Origin: Massilia sp. Mn16-1_5
Lineage (GTDB): Bacteria; Pseudomonadota; Gammaproteobacteria; Burkholderiales; Burkholderiaceae_D
DNA: 64,000 bases
Direction: 5' to 3'
Assembly: GCF_004798585.1 (NCBI RefSeq)
Contig: NZ_PPXQ01000001.1
Span: 124,001-188,000, forward strand
Shown here: one piece after another, positions 8,319-18,188 of the stretch
How the letters are laid out: every line of letters starts with the position of its first letter
Position numbering within the stretch: the first letter of the stretch is position 1
Translations under genes and position numbers: made by a program
Notes under the pieces: generated by a model
Databases searched by the model: none
What the model was told of the DNA's origin: nothing
The model's input: only the letters and a program-made list of their open reading frames with translations

Positions 8319-9269
8319 ATGCTATTGTCGGTCGTCATTCCGGTCATGAACGAGCAGGGCAACATGCAAGCCCTGATTGCCCGGCTTGCCGAGGCCCTGG
8401 CCGGGATCGAACATGAGCTCATCTTCGTCGACGACGGCTCCAGGGACGGCACCGTCGCGGAAATAGAGCGTTTCGCCGGGTCCCATACCCGGATCCTCGT
8501 CTTGAGCCGCAACTACGGCCAGACCACGGCGATGGCCGCAGGCATCGACGCCGCGCGCGGCGCGCTGATCGTCATGCTCGATGGCGATATGCAAAACGAC
8601 CCGCGCGATATTCCGCTGCTGATGGCGCGCATGCGGGAAGGGGACTGGGACGTGGTGGCCGGTATCCGCACCAGGCGCAAGGATGGCTTCCTGCTGCGCA
8701 AATTCCCGAGCAAGCTCGCCAATTGGCTGATCCGGCGGGCGACCAGGGTCCACATCAGCGATTACGGCTGTACCTTGAAGCTGTTCAAGAGCGACGTCGC
8801 CAAGAACCTCGGACTGTATGGCGAACTGCACCGCTATATTCCGGTATTGGCCAGCATGTACGGCGCGCGCATGACGGAGATGCCGGTGCGGCACCATGCG
8901 CGCCATGCTGGTGTGTCGAAATACGGCATCAATCGCACCCTGCGGGTCGCCAGCGACCTGATGCTGATGGTCTTCGTCCGCAAGTACGGCCAGCGGCCGA
9001 TGCACCTGTTCGGGACGGTCGGGATCGTCTCCTTGTGCGTGGGATGCGTCCTGAACGCCTACGTCTTGTTCGACAAGCTCATGGGTGCACAGATTGCCGG
9101 GCGGCCCTTGCTGTTTCTTGGCCTGCTGCTGACGGTGGCCGGGATCCAGTTGATTACGACCGGCTTCATCGCGGATCTCATCATGCGGACCTATTACGAA
9201 TCCCAGAACAAGAAGCCTTATCACATCAAGCGGGATGTCCGGTGTCCAGGCGAGCATGCAAGAACCTGA
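8319..9269 (+). CDS. GT2 polyprenyl-phosphate sugar transferase (ArnC/DPM1/GtrB-like)
   Basis: A 316-residue GT2 enzyme whose ATG directly abuts the upstream stop codon. The nucleotide-sugar site is visible as VDDGSRDGT (about residues 37-45) and the DxD-type metal motif as MLDGDMQNDP (about residue 88). RNYGQTTAMAAGIDAARG follows the family pattern, and two C-terminal transmembrane helices (about 230-250 and 262-290) anchor it, as in ArnC and GtrB. It should transfer a sugar from a UDP-sugar to undecaprenyl phosphate on the cytoplasmic face. With the UDP-glucuronate/galacturonate genes upstream, the donor is probably UDP-GalA or UDP-GlcA. Confidence 0.88.
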   Translation: MLLSVVIPVMNEQGNMQALIARLAEALAGIEHELIFVDDGSRDGTVAEIERFAGSHTRILVLSRNYGQTTAMAAGIDAARGALIVMLDGDMQNDPRDIPLLMARMREGDWDVVAGIRTRRKDGFLLRKFPSKLANWLIRRATRVHISDYGCTLKLFKSDVAKNLGLYGELHRYIPVLASMYGARMTEMPVRHHARHAGVSKYGINRTLRVASDLMLMVFVRKYGQRPMHLFGTVGIVSLCVGCVLNAYVLFDKLMGAQIAGRPLLFLGLLLTVAGIQLITTGFIADLIMRTYYESQNKKPYHIKRDVRCPGEHART

Positions 9270-10126
9270 AGCGCGTCGTGCAGCTGGCGGTGTCGAGCTG
9301 CCTGATCCTGGTCGTCTTCCTGAACCTCGACCTGGGCCAGGCGGCAAGCCTCGCGTTTCGCCCGGAACGCGCTCCGATCCTGGGCGCCGCCCTGATCGCC
9401 TTCAACGCATCCAAGATCCTGGCGGCGCTGCGGCTGAATATCTACCAGCGCCACGCAGGCATGCGCCTGGGCGAGGGGGACAACCTGCGTTTGTATTACG
9501 CAGGCATGTTCCTGAATATTCTTTTGCCGGGCGGAATAGGGGGCGACGCCTACAAGGTGCTCATTCTGCACCGCGGCTTTTCCCTGCCGCTGCGAACAGG
9601 AGTCGCGATCACGCTGGCGGACCGTAGCGGCGGCATGCTGACCCTGTTGCTCATCTTGTGCATGCTGACACCGCTGCTCCCGCTCGCATGGGAGGCAGCG
9701 ACCGTCGTCCTGTTCACGGTGGCATCGGTGGCCGCGGTGCGCGCGGTATTCGTGCTGGCGCATCGATGGCTGTTCAGGCTCGATGCGCGGCAACTGGCCG
9801 GCGTATGCGCGCTGGGAGTGGCGGTACAGGTCCTGCAGCTGGCATGCATGGCGATGCTGCTTTCCTACCTGGGCGCACCCGCGGGCAGCTATATCGCCTA
9901 CCTCGCCCTCTTCCTCGTTTCATCGCTTGCCGCCGTGCTGCCGTTCAGTGTCGGCGGCCTTGGGGTGCGCGAAGCCACTTTTCTGGTGGGCGTCCGGATG
10001 TTCCATCTGGACCCCACTTATGGCGTGCTGGCGTCGAGTTGCTTCTTCTTGCTGACGCTCCTGTCGTCGATGGTCGGTGCCCTGTTTCTCGGTCGGTTTT
10101 CGTTGCGACCAGCGACAACAGGGTGA
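9242..10126 (+). CDS. lysylphosphatidylglycerol-synthetase-TM / flippase-like domain membrane protein
   Basis: About 294 residues from a GTG at 9242, overlapping the GT2 gene by 28 nt. The start is uncertain because ribosome-binding sites are weak; a second in-frame GTG is at 9278. It is a polytopic protein of the AglD/MprF transmembrane family: an N-terminal helix, the LNILLPGGIGGDAYKVL motif near residue 90, and the C-terminal SLAAVLPFSVGGLGVREATF motif. Members sit in glycolipid and hopanoid pathways and are often assumed to flip lipid-linked sugars. Position at the end of the uronic-acid operon fits moving the lipid-linked uronate to the periplasm for the GT39 enzyme. Confidence 0.8.
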   Translation: MSRRACKNLKRVVQLAVSSCLILVVFLNLDLGQAASLAFRPERAPILGAALIAFNASKILAALRLNIYQRHAGMRLGEGDNLRLYYAGMFLNILLPGGIGGDAYKVLILHRGFSLPLRTGVAITLADRSGGMLTLLLILCMLTPLLPLAWEAATVVLFTVASVAAVRAVFVLAHRWLFRLDARQLAGVCALGVAVQVLQLACMAMLLSYLGAPAGSYIAYLALFLVSSLAAVLPFSVGGLGVREATFLVGVRMFHLDPTYGVLASSCFFLLTLLSSMVGALFLGRFSLRPATTG

Positions 10127-10136
10127 TTGCCCCGCT

Positions 10137-12167
10137 TCAGCCGTGGCTGGGCGCCGGCAGGCGTGCAGGCTGCGCCGGTGCATCGAGCGCGGCGGCGCGC
10201 TCGTCCAGGCGGAACAGGCGCACCGCGCGCGCCAGCTCGGCGGCCTGGTCCTGCATCGCCTGCGCCGCGGCGCTGGCTTCCTCGACCAGGGCGGCATTGT
10301 GCTGGGTCGTCTCGTCCATCTCGCCGATCGCGCGGTTGACTTGCTCGATGCCGTGGCTTTGTTCCTGGCTCGCGGCCGTGATGTCGGCCATGATGTCGGT
10401 CACGCGGCCGACGCTGGCCAGCACTTCGTCCATGGTGGCGCCGGCTTTCGAGACCAGCTCGCGTCCGAGGTCGACTTCGCTGCTCGAGGCCGCGATCAGG
10501 GCCTTGATCTCCTTGGCCGCGGCGGCGCTGCGCTGGGCCAGGTTGCGCACTTCGTTGGCGACGACCGCGAAGCCGCGGCCCTGTTCGCCGGCGCGGGCCG
10601 CTTCCACGGCCGCGTTCAGGGCCAGGATATTGGTCTGGAAGGCGATGCCGTCGATGACGCCGGTGATGTCCGAGATCTTGCGCGAGGACTGGTTGATCGA
10701 CTCCATGGTCTCGACCACCTGGGCGACCATGCTGCCGCCTTTCTGGGCGATGCTCGAGGCGGAGACGGCCAGGGTATTCGCCTGGCGCGCGTGCTCGGCG
10801 TTCTGGCGCACGGTCTCGGTCAGTTCGCCCATCGAGGACGAGGTCGTGGCCAGGCTGCCGGCCTGGCGCTCGGTGCGTGCGCAGAGGTCGAGGTTGCCGG
10901 TCGAGATCTCGTTCGAGGCGCTGGCGATCTGCTCGGCGCCGACCCGCACCTGGCCCACCACGCTTGACAGCTTGCGGCTGATGCCATTCATGGCGTCGAG
11001 CAGCAGGCCGATCTCGTCGTTCTGGCGGCGTTCGATGTTCACGGTCAGGTCGCCGTCGGCGATGCGCACGGCGGCGTCGCGTGCCGCGGCCAGCGGACGG
11101 GTGATGGTGGCGCGCACGAACGCGTACAGGACGGCGGCGAAGACCAGCAGGGCGGCCAGGGCGAAACCGATGTACTTGTTGCGCAGGCGCGTGGCTTCCT
11201 CGGTGATCTCGTCGCGGTAGGTGCCGCCGGCGATCACCCAGTTCCAGTCCTTGAAGAAGGCGAAGGCGGCGACCTTCTCGCGCGCTGCCGATTCGCCAGG
11301 GTTCTTCCAGTCGTAGGCGATGGTGCCGGTCTTCTTTTCGAGGATCTCCTTGACGAAGGCGCGGCCATCGGAGGCCTTGCTGTCGAGGATGTTGTCACCC
11401 TCGCGCTTCGGGTGCACCAGGAGGTCGCCGTAGGACTTGCCGGGTGCGGCGTTGAGGACGTAGAAGTAGCCGGTCTCGCCGACCTTGATCGAACGGATGC
11501 GTTGCTTGAGGGCGTCGATGTCCTTGCTGATGTCGACACCGACGTAGAGGGCGCCGACGACCTTGCCGGCGCTATTGCGTACCGGTTCGTACTGGGTGAT
11601 GAACTGCTTGCCGAACAGCTTGGCCAGGCCCACGTAGACCTTGCCGTCCTTCAGGGCGGCATAGGCCGGGCTGGCGTGGTCGAGCGTGGTGCCGACGGCG
11701 CGCTCGCCGTTTTCCTTTTTCACCGAGGTGGTGACGCGCACGAAGTCCTCGCCGTCGGCAACGAAGATCGTGGCATTGCCGCCGGTCTCCTTGCTGAAGC
11801 GGTCCGGTGCGCTGAAATCGAGGTTGAGCACCTTGCCCTCATGGGTCAGCGAGGGCACCTGCTTGCCGCCGATGTCGACCGGCGCGGCCGGATCGCTCTC
11901 GAAGGCGCCCGCGAAGTCGGCAGCGAAGATGCGGCCGAAACTGACGGCTTCGCTGGAGACGGTGCGGTTGAACAGGTCGACGGTGTCGACCACACCCTGC
12001 AGTTCGTTCTGCATGTTCTGGCTGGCACGCTCCTCGAGCATCGAGGAGGTGGTGACGGTAATCGTCATGACCAGTGCGGCGATCAGGGCGCCGACGAGTG
12101 CGAAGCTGAAGGCGCTGATCTTGGTGCCGACATTCCAGTTGGCAGGGTGATATTTGTTGTTGGACAT
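10137..12167 (-). CDS. methyl-accepting chemotaxis protein with periplasmic Cache domain
   Basis: A 676-residue chemoreceptor. TM1 is about residues 15-40. The periplasmic Cache module (about 45-325) contains [17 protein letters not shown] and [16 protein letters not shown]2 (about 335-355) is followed by a HAMP domain ([20 protein letters not shown]) and a long cytoplasmic coiled coil. The signalling tip is the canonical [20 protein letters not shown]...[18 protein letters not shown]. No C-terminal CheR-tethering pentapeptide is seen. The ligand is unknown, but Cache domains usually bind small organic acids or amino acids. It converges on the flippase-like gene with only 10 nt between stops and stands alone, without che genes. 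Confidence 0.93.
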   Translation of the reverse strand: MSNNKYHPANWNVGTKISAFSFALVGALIAALVMTITVTTSSMLEERASQNMQNELQGVVDTVDLFNRTVSSEAVSFGRIFAADFAGAFESDPAAPVDIGGKQVPSLTHEGKVLNLDFSAPDRFSKETGGNATIFVADGEDFVRVTTSVKKENGERAVGTTLDHASPAYAALKDGKVYVGLAKLFGKQFITQYEPVRNSAGKVVGALYVGVDISKDIDALKQRIRSIKVGETGYFYVLNAAPGKSYGDLLVHPKREGDNILDSKASDGRAFVKEILEKKTGTIAYDWKNPGESAAREKVAAFAFFKDWNWVIAGGTYRDEITEEATRLRNKYIGFALAALLVFAAVLYAFVRATITRPLAAARDAAVRIADGDLTVNIERRQNDEIGLLLDAMNGISRKLSSVVGQVRVGAEQIASASNEISTGNLDLCARTERQAGSLATTSSSMGELTETVRQNAEHARQANTLAVSASSIAQKGGSMVAQVVETMESINQSSRKISDITGVIDGIAFQTNILALNAAVEAARAGEQGRGFAVVANEVRNLAQRSAAAAKEIKALIAASSSEVDLGRELVSKAGATMDEVLASVGRVTDIMADITAASQEQSHGIEQVNRAIGEMDETTQHNAALVEEASAAAQAMQDQAAELARAVRLFRLDERAAALDAPAQPARLPAPSHG

Positions 12168-12293
12168 GGCTGAGAGAGGCGATGACGGAGTTCGCCGATC
12201 ATACCAAACACTTGCTCTCAGTCAACAGAATAAGATGACGAATTCCGAAAATCCGGCAATTTTGTATCGCCCAGTACACAGCTTGCCGAAACC

Positions 12294-14117
12294 TTAATGC
12301 TCCACGTGAACGTGATGGAACTGCAGCGCCGCCAGGTTGGCATAGATCCCGCCCATCGCGACCAGCGAGGCGTGGGTGCCGGTTTCCACCACCTGTCCGT
12401 CTTCCATGACGACGATGCGGTCGGCCCGCTGCACGGTCGCCAGGCGGTGCGCGATGATCACGGTGGTGCGCCCGACCATGGCCGCTTCCAGCGCACCCTG
12501 GACTAGGCGTTCGGATTCGGCATCCAGGGCGCTGGTCGCTTCGTCGAGCAGCAGCAGCGGCGGATTCTTCAGCAGGGCGCGCGCGATCGCGATGCGCTGG
12601 CGCTGGCCGCCCGACAGGCGCACGCCGCGCTCGCCGAGGAAGGAGCGGTAGCCCTGCGGCAGGCGCTCGATGAATTCGTGGGCCGCGGCCAGCTTCGCCA
12701 CGGCGATGACCTCCTCGTCGGTGGCGTCCGGGCGGCCGTAGCGGATGTTTTCCATTGCGTCGGCGGAGAAGATCACCGTGTCCTGGGGCACGATGCCGAT
12801 CGCGCCGCGCAGGGTGTGCAGGTCGAGGTCGCGGATGTCGACGCCGTCGAGCGTGATGGCGCCGGCCTGCGGATCGTAGTAGCGCAGCAGCAGCTGGAAC
12901 AGGGTGGTCTTGCCGGCGCCCGAGGGGCCGACCACGGCGACCGTTTCGCCCGGCTTGATCGACAGCGAGACGTGCGACAGCGCGGCCGTGTCCTGGCGCG
13001 ACGGATAGGCGAAGGTGAGGTCGTGCAGGGCCAGCGCGGCCCCATTCGAAGAACGCTGGGGAAGGGCGCGCGGATGCGCCGGATTGCGGATGTCCGAGCG
13101 CGCCGCCAGCAGTTCGAGCAGGCGTTCGGTGGCGCCGGCGGCGCGCTGGGCTTCGCCCATCACCTCGGCCAGTGCGCCGATCGAGCCGGCGACGATCGAG
13201 GCGTACAGGATGAACTGGCCCAGGTCGCCCCCGGTCATGCTTCCCTCCAGCACCGCGTGCGCACCCAGCCAGAGCACGAAGACGATGGTGCCGAACACCA
13301 GCACGATGGCCAGCATGGTGAGGAAGGAGCGCGCGCGGATGCGCTGCATGGCCGCGCCAAAGGCGCCTTCGACGCTGCTGCCGAAGCGCTCGGCCTCGAT
13401 CTTTTCGTGGGTGTAGGCCTGCACCGTCGGCATGGCGTTCAGGATCTCGCCGGCAAGGGCCGAGGCGTCGGCGATGCGGTCCTGGGAATCGCGCGAGAGC
13501 TTGCGTACGCGCCGGCCGAACAGCACGATCGGCACGATGACCAGCACCAGCAGGGCCAGGATGATCGCGGTCAGCTTGGCGCTGGTCACGAACAGCATCA
13601 CCAGGCCGCCCAGGAAGAGCAGGGTATTCCGAAGGGCGAGCGAGATGCTGGTGCCGACCACGGTCTGGATCAGGGTGGTGTCGGTGGTCAGGCGCGAAAG
13701 CACTTCGCCGGTTTGCGTGGTCTCGAAGAACTCGGGACTCTGGTGTACCACGTGGCGGTAGACGGCGCTGCGGATGTCGGCCGTGACGCGCTCGCCCAGC
13801 CAGGACACCATGTAGAAGCGCGCCGCCGTGGCCACGCCCAGCACCGCGGCGACGCCGAACAGGGCGAGGAAGGTGGCGTCGACGTGCTTGATGCTGTGCG
13901 CGCCGGCCTGGGCCCCGAAGCCGAGATCGATCATCTGCTTGAAGGCGGCGGGAATGGCGAGCGTGGCGCCGGCCGCGAACAGCAGGGCGATGCCGGCCAG
14001 GACGAACTGGCGGCGATAGGGAAGCAGAAAGGGCGTCAGGCCCTTGAGGGCGGCGAGGCTGCCTTTGCGCGGTGTATTGGAATCGGTACCGTTACTGCCG
14101 GGGGAACGCTTGGTCAT
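12294..14117 (-). CDS. ABC exporter, fused transmembrane and ATPase domains (MsbA/MdlB-like)
   Basis: A 607-residue type IV ABC half-transporter. Six transmembrane helices occupy about residues 25-320. The nucleotide-binding domain has Walker A GPSGAGKTT (Lys near residue 403), signature LSGGQRQRIAIARALL, Walker B LLLLDEATSALD, and the switch histidine in IIAHRLATV. It would form a homodimer exporting a lipid or hydrophobic compound. It follows the AttH-like lipocalin gene by 31 nt on the same strand and is probably the last gene of the wrbA-led run. I avoid calling it MsbA because lipid A export would normally be encoded by another locus with lpxK. Confidence 0.88.
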   Translation of the reverse strand: MTKRSPGSNGTDSNTPRKGSLAALKGLTPFLLPYRRQFVLAGIALLFAAGATLAIPAAFKQMIDLGFGAQAGAHSIKHVDATFLALFGVAAVLGVATAARFYMVSWLGERVTADIRSAVYRHVVHQSPEFFETTQTGEVLSRLTTDTTLIQTVVGTSISLALRNTLLFLGGLVMLFVTSAKLTAIILALLVLVIVPIVLFGRRVRKLSRDSQDRIADASALAGEILNAMPTVQAYTHEKIEAERFGSSVEGAFGAAMQRIRARSFLTMLAIVLVFGTIVFVLWLGAHAVLEGSMTGGDLGQFILYASIVAGSIGALAEVMGEAQRAAGATERLLELLAARSDIRNPAHPRALPQRSSNGAALALHDLTFAYPSRQDTAALSHVSLSIKPGETVAVVGPSGAGKTTLFQLLLRYYDPQAGAITLDGVDIRDLDLHTLRGAIGIVPQDTVIFSADAMENIRYGRPDATDEEVIAVAKLAAAHEFIERLPQGYRSFLGERGVRLSGGQRQRIAIARALLKNPPLLLLDEATSALDAESERLVQGALEAAMVGRTTVIIAHRLATVQRADRIVVMEDGQVVETGTHASLVAMGGIYANLAALQFHHVHVEH

Positions 14118-14148
14118 CGTGTGGCTTGTTGTTGTTCTGTCTCGTGGT

Positions 14149-15213
14149 TCAAAGTTTGATGCGCTGGACGTAGCCGGTCATCTCCAGATAACCATGCCCG
14201 GCCGGCACGCCGTCGCGCTGCAGGCTCACTGCGCCTTCCCAGTAGACGGCGCCCGTCGAGCGGCGCGAATCGAGTTCCTGGTCGGGTTGCAGCGGCGCGA
14301 TCTGCCAGCGTGTTGCGCCCGTCGTGATCGTGGTCGCGACCGGATAGCGTGCATTCGTGCGCGGCGAGGTCCAGTGCGACTGCGGCGTAAACACGACCTG
14401 ATCGGGCGTGTAGCGCGTCAGCTTGCCGTCGCGTGCGCGCACGGTCGCGTGCGCCCATAGTTTACCACCGTCCTTGGCGCGGATCTGGAAAGCCATCAGC
14501 GCGCCGCCGTCGTCGAGGTTGGCGCCGATCCAGTCCCAGCCCTGGGCCTCGGGCTGCAGCGCTTCGCTCGACCATTCGTGGTCGAACCAGGCGCTGCCCG
14601 TTACCGGACCGGCGGCGCCCGCGCGGCCGGCCACACCGGTCACCTTCAGCTGCGGCAGGCTGTAGTAATAGCTTGCATGCCGTGGCGCCTGCCCCTTGCG
14701 CGAATAGCCGCCTTCGCCCTGCAGCAGCGGCGGCTGGGTCGGAGACAGGCTCAGTTCGAGCGTCATCTCGGCCGACTTCAGGTGCACGCGGTAGCTGCCG
14801 TCGCGCTCGCGCGTCATGCGCCAGTCGTCGAGCTTGAGGTCGGTGTCGCCGGGCTTGGCCCAGGCCAAGCCAAAACCTTCGCGCGCGCTGCGCTGGTCAT
14901 GCACCAGGCGCCCATGCGCCGGATCGGACAGCGCGGCGTGGCCGATCACCAGCTGGTGCGGAGCGAAGGCGCTCGGGTTGGCCGTGTCGTGTTCGGTGCG
15001 GCTCCTGAAGAAGGTCACCTGGAAGCCGAGCGGCTTGCCGTCCGCCTTGGTGAGCCATCCGGTGACGTACCACCACTCGGTGCGAAAATCCGGATGGGCG
15101 CCGAAGTCGCGCGGGAAGACCAGCTGCTGCCCCGGCAACACCTGCGGGAACACGGGCGGCGCGGCCTGCGCCAGGCCGGCAAGGAACATGAACAGAGCAA
15201 ACAAGAGGCGCAT
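14149..15213 (-). CDS. secreted AttH/CrtC-type lipocalin-like protein
   Basis: A 354-residue protein with a clear Sec signal peptide (MRLLFALFMFLAGLAQA). The mature part carries the double-lipocalin signatures HPDFRTEWWYVTGWL, QVTFFRS and GSAWFDHEWSS, followed by GWDWIGANLDDGGALMAFQIR, characteristic of the AttH / hydroxyneurosporene-synthase (CrtC) superfamily. In most bacteria this protein is encoded next to an FtsX-type permease (AttFG) and an ATPase (AttE). Here it overlaps the permease stop by one base (TGATG). Its role is probably periplasmic handling of a lipid or hydrophobic substrate. Carotenoid hydratase activity is unlikely in this context, since no crt genes are visible. Confidence 0.85.
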   Translation of the reverse strand: MRLLFALFMFLAGLAQAAPPVFPQVLPGQQLVFPRDFGAHPDFRTEWWYVTGWLTKADGKPLGFQVTFFRSRTEHDTANPSAFAPHQLVIGHAALSDPAHGRLVHDQRSAREGFGLAWAKPGDTDLKLDDWRMTRERDGSYRVHLKSAEMTLELSLSPTQPPLLQGEGGYSRKGQAPRHASYYYSLPQLKVTGVAGRAGAAGPVTGSAWFDHEWSSEALQPEAQGWDWIGANLDDGGALMAFQIRAKDGGKLWAHATVRARDGKLTRYTPDQVVFTPQSHWTSPRTNARYPVATTITTGATRWQIAPLQPDQELDSRRSTGAVYWEGAVSLQRDGVPAGHGYLEMTGYVQRIKL

Positions 15214-17762
15214 CACCAATCCTCCCGTACGGCGCGCACCGGCCCGCCCGACAAGGCATAGCGGCCCGACACCAGGGCCGTGCCGACCGAGGCCGCGACC
15301 AGCACGCCGGCGACGGTGCCGAGCAGGCCCCAGGGCAGGTGCAGGCCCATGGTCCAGTGGAAGGACTGCGGGTTCACGACGAACACCAGGATCAGGCTGA
15401 TCACGAGGCCGAGCGCGAAGCCGCAGGCCACGCCCAGCAGGGTCAGCAGGCCGCCTTCGCAAGCCAGGATGCCGAGCACCTGGCCGCGCGTCACGCCGAC
15501 GTGGCGCAACATGCCGAACTCGCGCGCGCGCGCCAGGGTCTGGGCCGAGAAGGTCGCGGCCACGCCCGACAGGCCGATGACGATGGCGATCGCCTCCAGC
15601 AGGTAAGTGACGGCAAAGCTGCGGTCGAAGATCTGCAGGCTGGCGGCGCGGATTTCGCCGGGACGCGCCAGTTGCAGCGCGCCGCCGAAAGGCAGCTGGC
15701 GCAGCGCGCGTTCGATGCGGTCGGTATTCGCTTCGCTGCCGGCGTAGATGGCGGCGTCCGTCACTTCCAGTGCGCCGGTCAGCGCCCGGTAGTCGGCCAG
15801 GCGCACGACGATGGAACCGGACTGGTTGGCATAATCGCGCCAGACGCCGGCGATGAAAAAGCGTGCGGGCTTGCCGCCCAGGGGGAGGTCGAGCGTCTGG
15901 CCGACCCGGACGCCGTACAGGTCGAGCATCGCTTCCGAGACCCAGGCCGGGCGTGCACCCGCCGGCACCGGGCTGGATGCACCAACCAGGAACAGCAGGC
16001 GGCCCGGATCCGCGGGATCGATGTCGCGCGCGATCAGGACCACGTCGGGACGGTCGGCCTGCAGCGAGACCGGACGGGTGCGCAGGAACTGCACCTGGTT
16101 GCCGCCGGCGGCGCGTGCGATTCCCTCCTGCTCGAGCTTGCCGAAGAAGCCCGAGCTGCCGCCGGCGCTGCTCCGCACGTACAGGTCGGCCGGCAGGATG
16201 TGGCGCATCCAGTCGTCGACCGAGATGCGGAAGCTCGCCACCATGATCCCCATCGCCACCATCAGGCTGAAGCTGGCCAGCACGCCGCCCAGGGCGATCG
16301 AGGCCTGGCCGGGGGCGTTCGCCAGCCGCGACAGGGTCAGGGCCAGCACCGGCGGCGGCTTTGGGGCGCGCCGCAGCAGGCCCTCCAGCAGGCGGAAGCT
16401 GCTCGAGGCCAGGCGCGGCATCAGGCCGATGCCGCCGATCAGCAACAGGGCAATCGCGAAATAGCCGAACAGGGGCAGCTCGAACACAGGCGGCGCGAAG
16501 GCGAATACGCCGGCCAGGGCAAGGCAAATAAAGGAAGGCCAGACGCGTGCCAGGCGGTGCAGGGCCGCTTCGTCGTTACCCGCCTTGAGGGCAACGGCCG
16601 GCTTGGCGCGCGCCGCTTCCAGGGCAGGCGCCAGGCAGCCGAGCAGGGCGACGCCGAGTCCCAGCGCGAAAAAGACGCAGGCGGCGACCGGCGTGAACAC
16701 GACCTGCGGCTTGATGCCCGGGAAGTAGCCGGCGCCGAGGTCGCCCCCAAAGAAGCGCAGGGCCAGCGCCGCCAGCGCGTAGCCGGCCGCCACCCCGAGC
16801 AGGGCACCGACCAGGCCCAGGCTGGCGCCCTCGACCAGCACCTGGCGCAGCAGCTGGCCGCGCTCCACGCCCAGCACGCGCAGCAGCGCGAACTGGCTGC
16901 GCCGCCGCATCACGGACAGGGCCTGGGTCGAGAACACGAGGAAGGCGCCCGTGAACAGGGCGACCAGGGCCAGCACCGTGAGGTTCACGCGGTAGGCGCG
17001 GCTGAGATTATTGTTGCGGCTTTGCTGGTCGCTGTCGTTCGGTTGCTGGACGCGAAAGCGCCCCGGGAAGCGGCGTTCGAGGTCGGCGGTGAGTTTCGCC
17101 TCGAATTCGGCACGGTTGACACCGTCGCGCAATTTCAGGTCGACGCGCGAGAGCTTGCCGAGCTGATTGAAACGCCACTGCAGGGCGCCGATGTCCATCA
17201 CGCCGAAGCGCTGGCCCGGCCGCGCGCGCTGCACGGGGCCGGCCACGCGCAGCTGGAAATCGCGGGTGCCGGCGCGCACGCCCAGTTGGCCGCCGGTCTT
17301 CAGCGCGAGCCAGCTTTGCGCGGCAGGAGAAAGAAACACGGTATCGTCGGCCAGCACGTCGCTGCCGCGTCCGTCCTGCGGCACACCCAGCAAATCGGGA
17401 GCGATATAGCCGGCGCGCAGCGGGTCGATGCCGACCAGGCGCAGCGAGGACTTGGCGGCGGGCACGGCGGCCTGCACTTCGAGTACGGGCGCGGCCAGCG
17501 CCACGCCCTCGTACTGCGCCAGCACCGGATAGATCGCCTCGTCGAAGACGGCTTCGCGTCCCGCCACCTGGACGTCGGCCTGGCCGGACAGGCTCTTGAT
17601 GGCACTCGAGAATTCGTTGAAGGCCGCGGCGTTGATCAGGTGGATGGCAAAGCCCATCGCCACGCCGACCGCGATCGCCGCCACGGCCAGCACGGCGCGC
17701 ACCGGATGGGCGCGCCATTCGCCGACCAGCAGCCAGCGGGACAGGACGTTCAGGCCGGACAT
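15213..17762 (-). CDS. FtsX-like ABC transporter permease (AttFG-type, double FtsX domain)
   Basis: A large 849-residue permease. It has an N-terminal membrane helix (about residues 20-45), a periplasmic MacB-PCD-like domain (about 50-250), a first FtsX core of three helices (about 265-400), further helices (about 415-460 and 500-525), a second periplasmic domain, and a C-terminal FtsX core (about 715-835). This duplicated architecture belongs to the LolCE/MacB/AttFG superfamily of mechanotransmission transporters, which needs a separate ATPase. No such ATPase gene is adjacent. The gene overlaps the DUF4124 gene by 13 nt and is coupled to the AttH-like gene. Confidence 0.87.
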   Translation of the reverse strand: MSGLNVLSRWLLVGEWRAHPVRAVLAVAAIAVGVAMGFAIHLINAAAFNEFSSAIKSLSGQADVQVAGREAVFDEAIYPVLAQYEGVALAAPVLEVQAAVPAAKSSLRLVGIDPLRAGYIAPDLLGVPQDGRGSDVLADDTVFLSPAAQSWLALKTGGQLGVRAGTRDFQLRVAGPVQRARPGQRFGVMDIGALQWRFNQLGKLSRVDLKLRDGVNRAEFEAKLTADLERRFPGRFRVQQPNDSDQQSRNNNLSRAYRVNLTVLALVALFTGAFLVFSTQALSVMRRRSQFALLRVLGVERGQLLRQVLVEGASLGLVGALLGVAAGYALAALALRFFGGDLGAGYFPGIKPQVVFTPVAACVFFALGLGVALLGCLAPALEAARAKPAVALKAGNDEAALHRLARVWPSFICLALAGVFAFAPPVFELPLFGYFAIALLLIGGIGLMPRLASSSFRLLEGLLRRAPKPPPVLALTLSRLANAPGQASIALGGVLASFSLMVAMGIMVASFRISVDDWMRHILPADLYVRSSAGGSSGFFGKLEQEGIARAAGGNQVQFLRTRPVSLQADRPDVVLIARDIDPADPGRLLFLVGASSPVPAGARPAWVSEAMLDLYGVRVGQTLDLPLGGKPARFFIAGVWRDYANQSGSIVVRLADYRALTGALEVTDAAIYAGSEANTDRIERALRQLPFGGALQLARPGEIRAASLQIFDRSFAVTYLLEAIAIVIGLSGVAATFSAQTLARAREFGMLRHVGVTRGQVLGILACEGGLLTLLGVACGFALGLVISLILVFVVNPQSFHWTMGLHLPWGLLGTVAGVLVAASVGTALVSGRYALSGGPVRAVREDW

Positions 17763-18178
17763 TGCACCGCCAGCGACTCCGCCTGCCTGCGCGCCTTCAG
17801 GCGTGCGGCAGCGGAGGCTTGCTTACCTGCGCGGGCCGCGTCCTCTTGCGCCCATTTGAGCTGCAGGCGCAGGCGTTCGCATTTTTGACGCGTGGCGTCG
17901 GCCGTGCGGGCCGCGCGCATCCGATCCTTTTCCTCGCGCGCAGCTTCCACTGCACGCTGCTTTTCCAGTGCCGCCAGCTGCGCCTTGTCGCGGGCCAAAG
18001 CCCTGGCGGCGTCGGCGCCCGCTGGAGCAGGCGGCACCGTCAATTCGCTCGTCTTGCCCGCCGCGCAAGGCTGCTCGCCATAGCTGACCTTGCCCTCAGT
18101 CGTGCACTTGTAGATCGTCTGCGCCCCGGCCGCCTGCACCAGCACGCACATGCCCAGCACCGCCATCATGGTCCTCAT
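17750..18178 (-). CDS. DUF4124-type secreted small protein
   Basis: A 142-residue protein with a signal peptide (MMAVLGMCVLVQAAGAQ). Next comes the typical DUF4124 opening QTIYKCTTEGKVSYGEQPC, in which two cysteines probably form a disulfide, then a proline-rich linker and a long charged Lys/Arg/Ala/Glu coiled region. Such proteins are common in the Burkholderiales envelope and have no known function. A GAGGGAG ribosome-binding site precedes the ATG at 18178. It starts 10 nt after the stop of the FAD-linked oxidase gene and overlaps the permease gene, so it is in the same operon. Confidence 0.78.
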   Translation of the reverse strand: MRTMMAVLGMCVLVQAAGAQTIYKCTTEGKVSYGEQPCAAGKTSELTVPPAPAGADAARALARDKAQLAALEKQRAVEAAREEKDRMRAARTADATRQKCERLRLQLKWAQEDAARAGKQASAAARLKARRQAESLAVQCPA

Positions 18179-18188
18179 CGCCGCTCCC

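Noticed and set aside
15339..17888. 849-codon plus-strand frame opposite the FtsX-like permease
   Set aside because: It mirrors the permease gene on the other strand and consists of Gln/Ala/Arg/Gly-rich nonsense.
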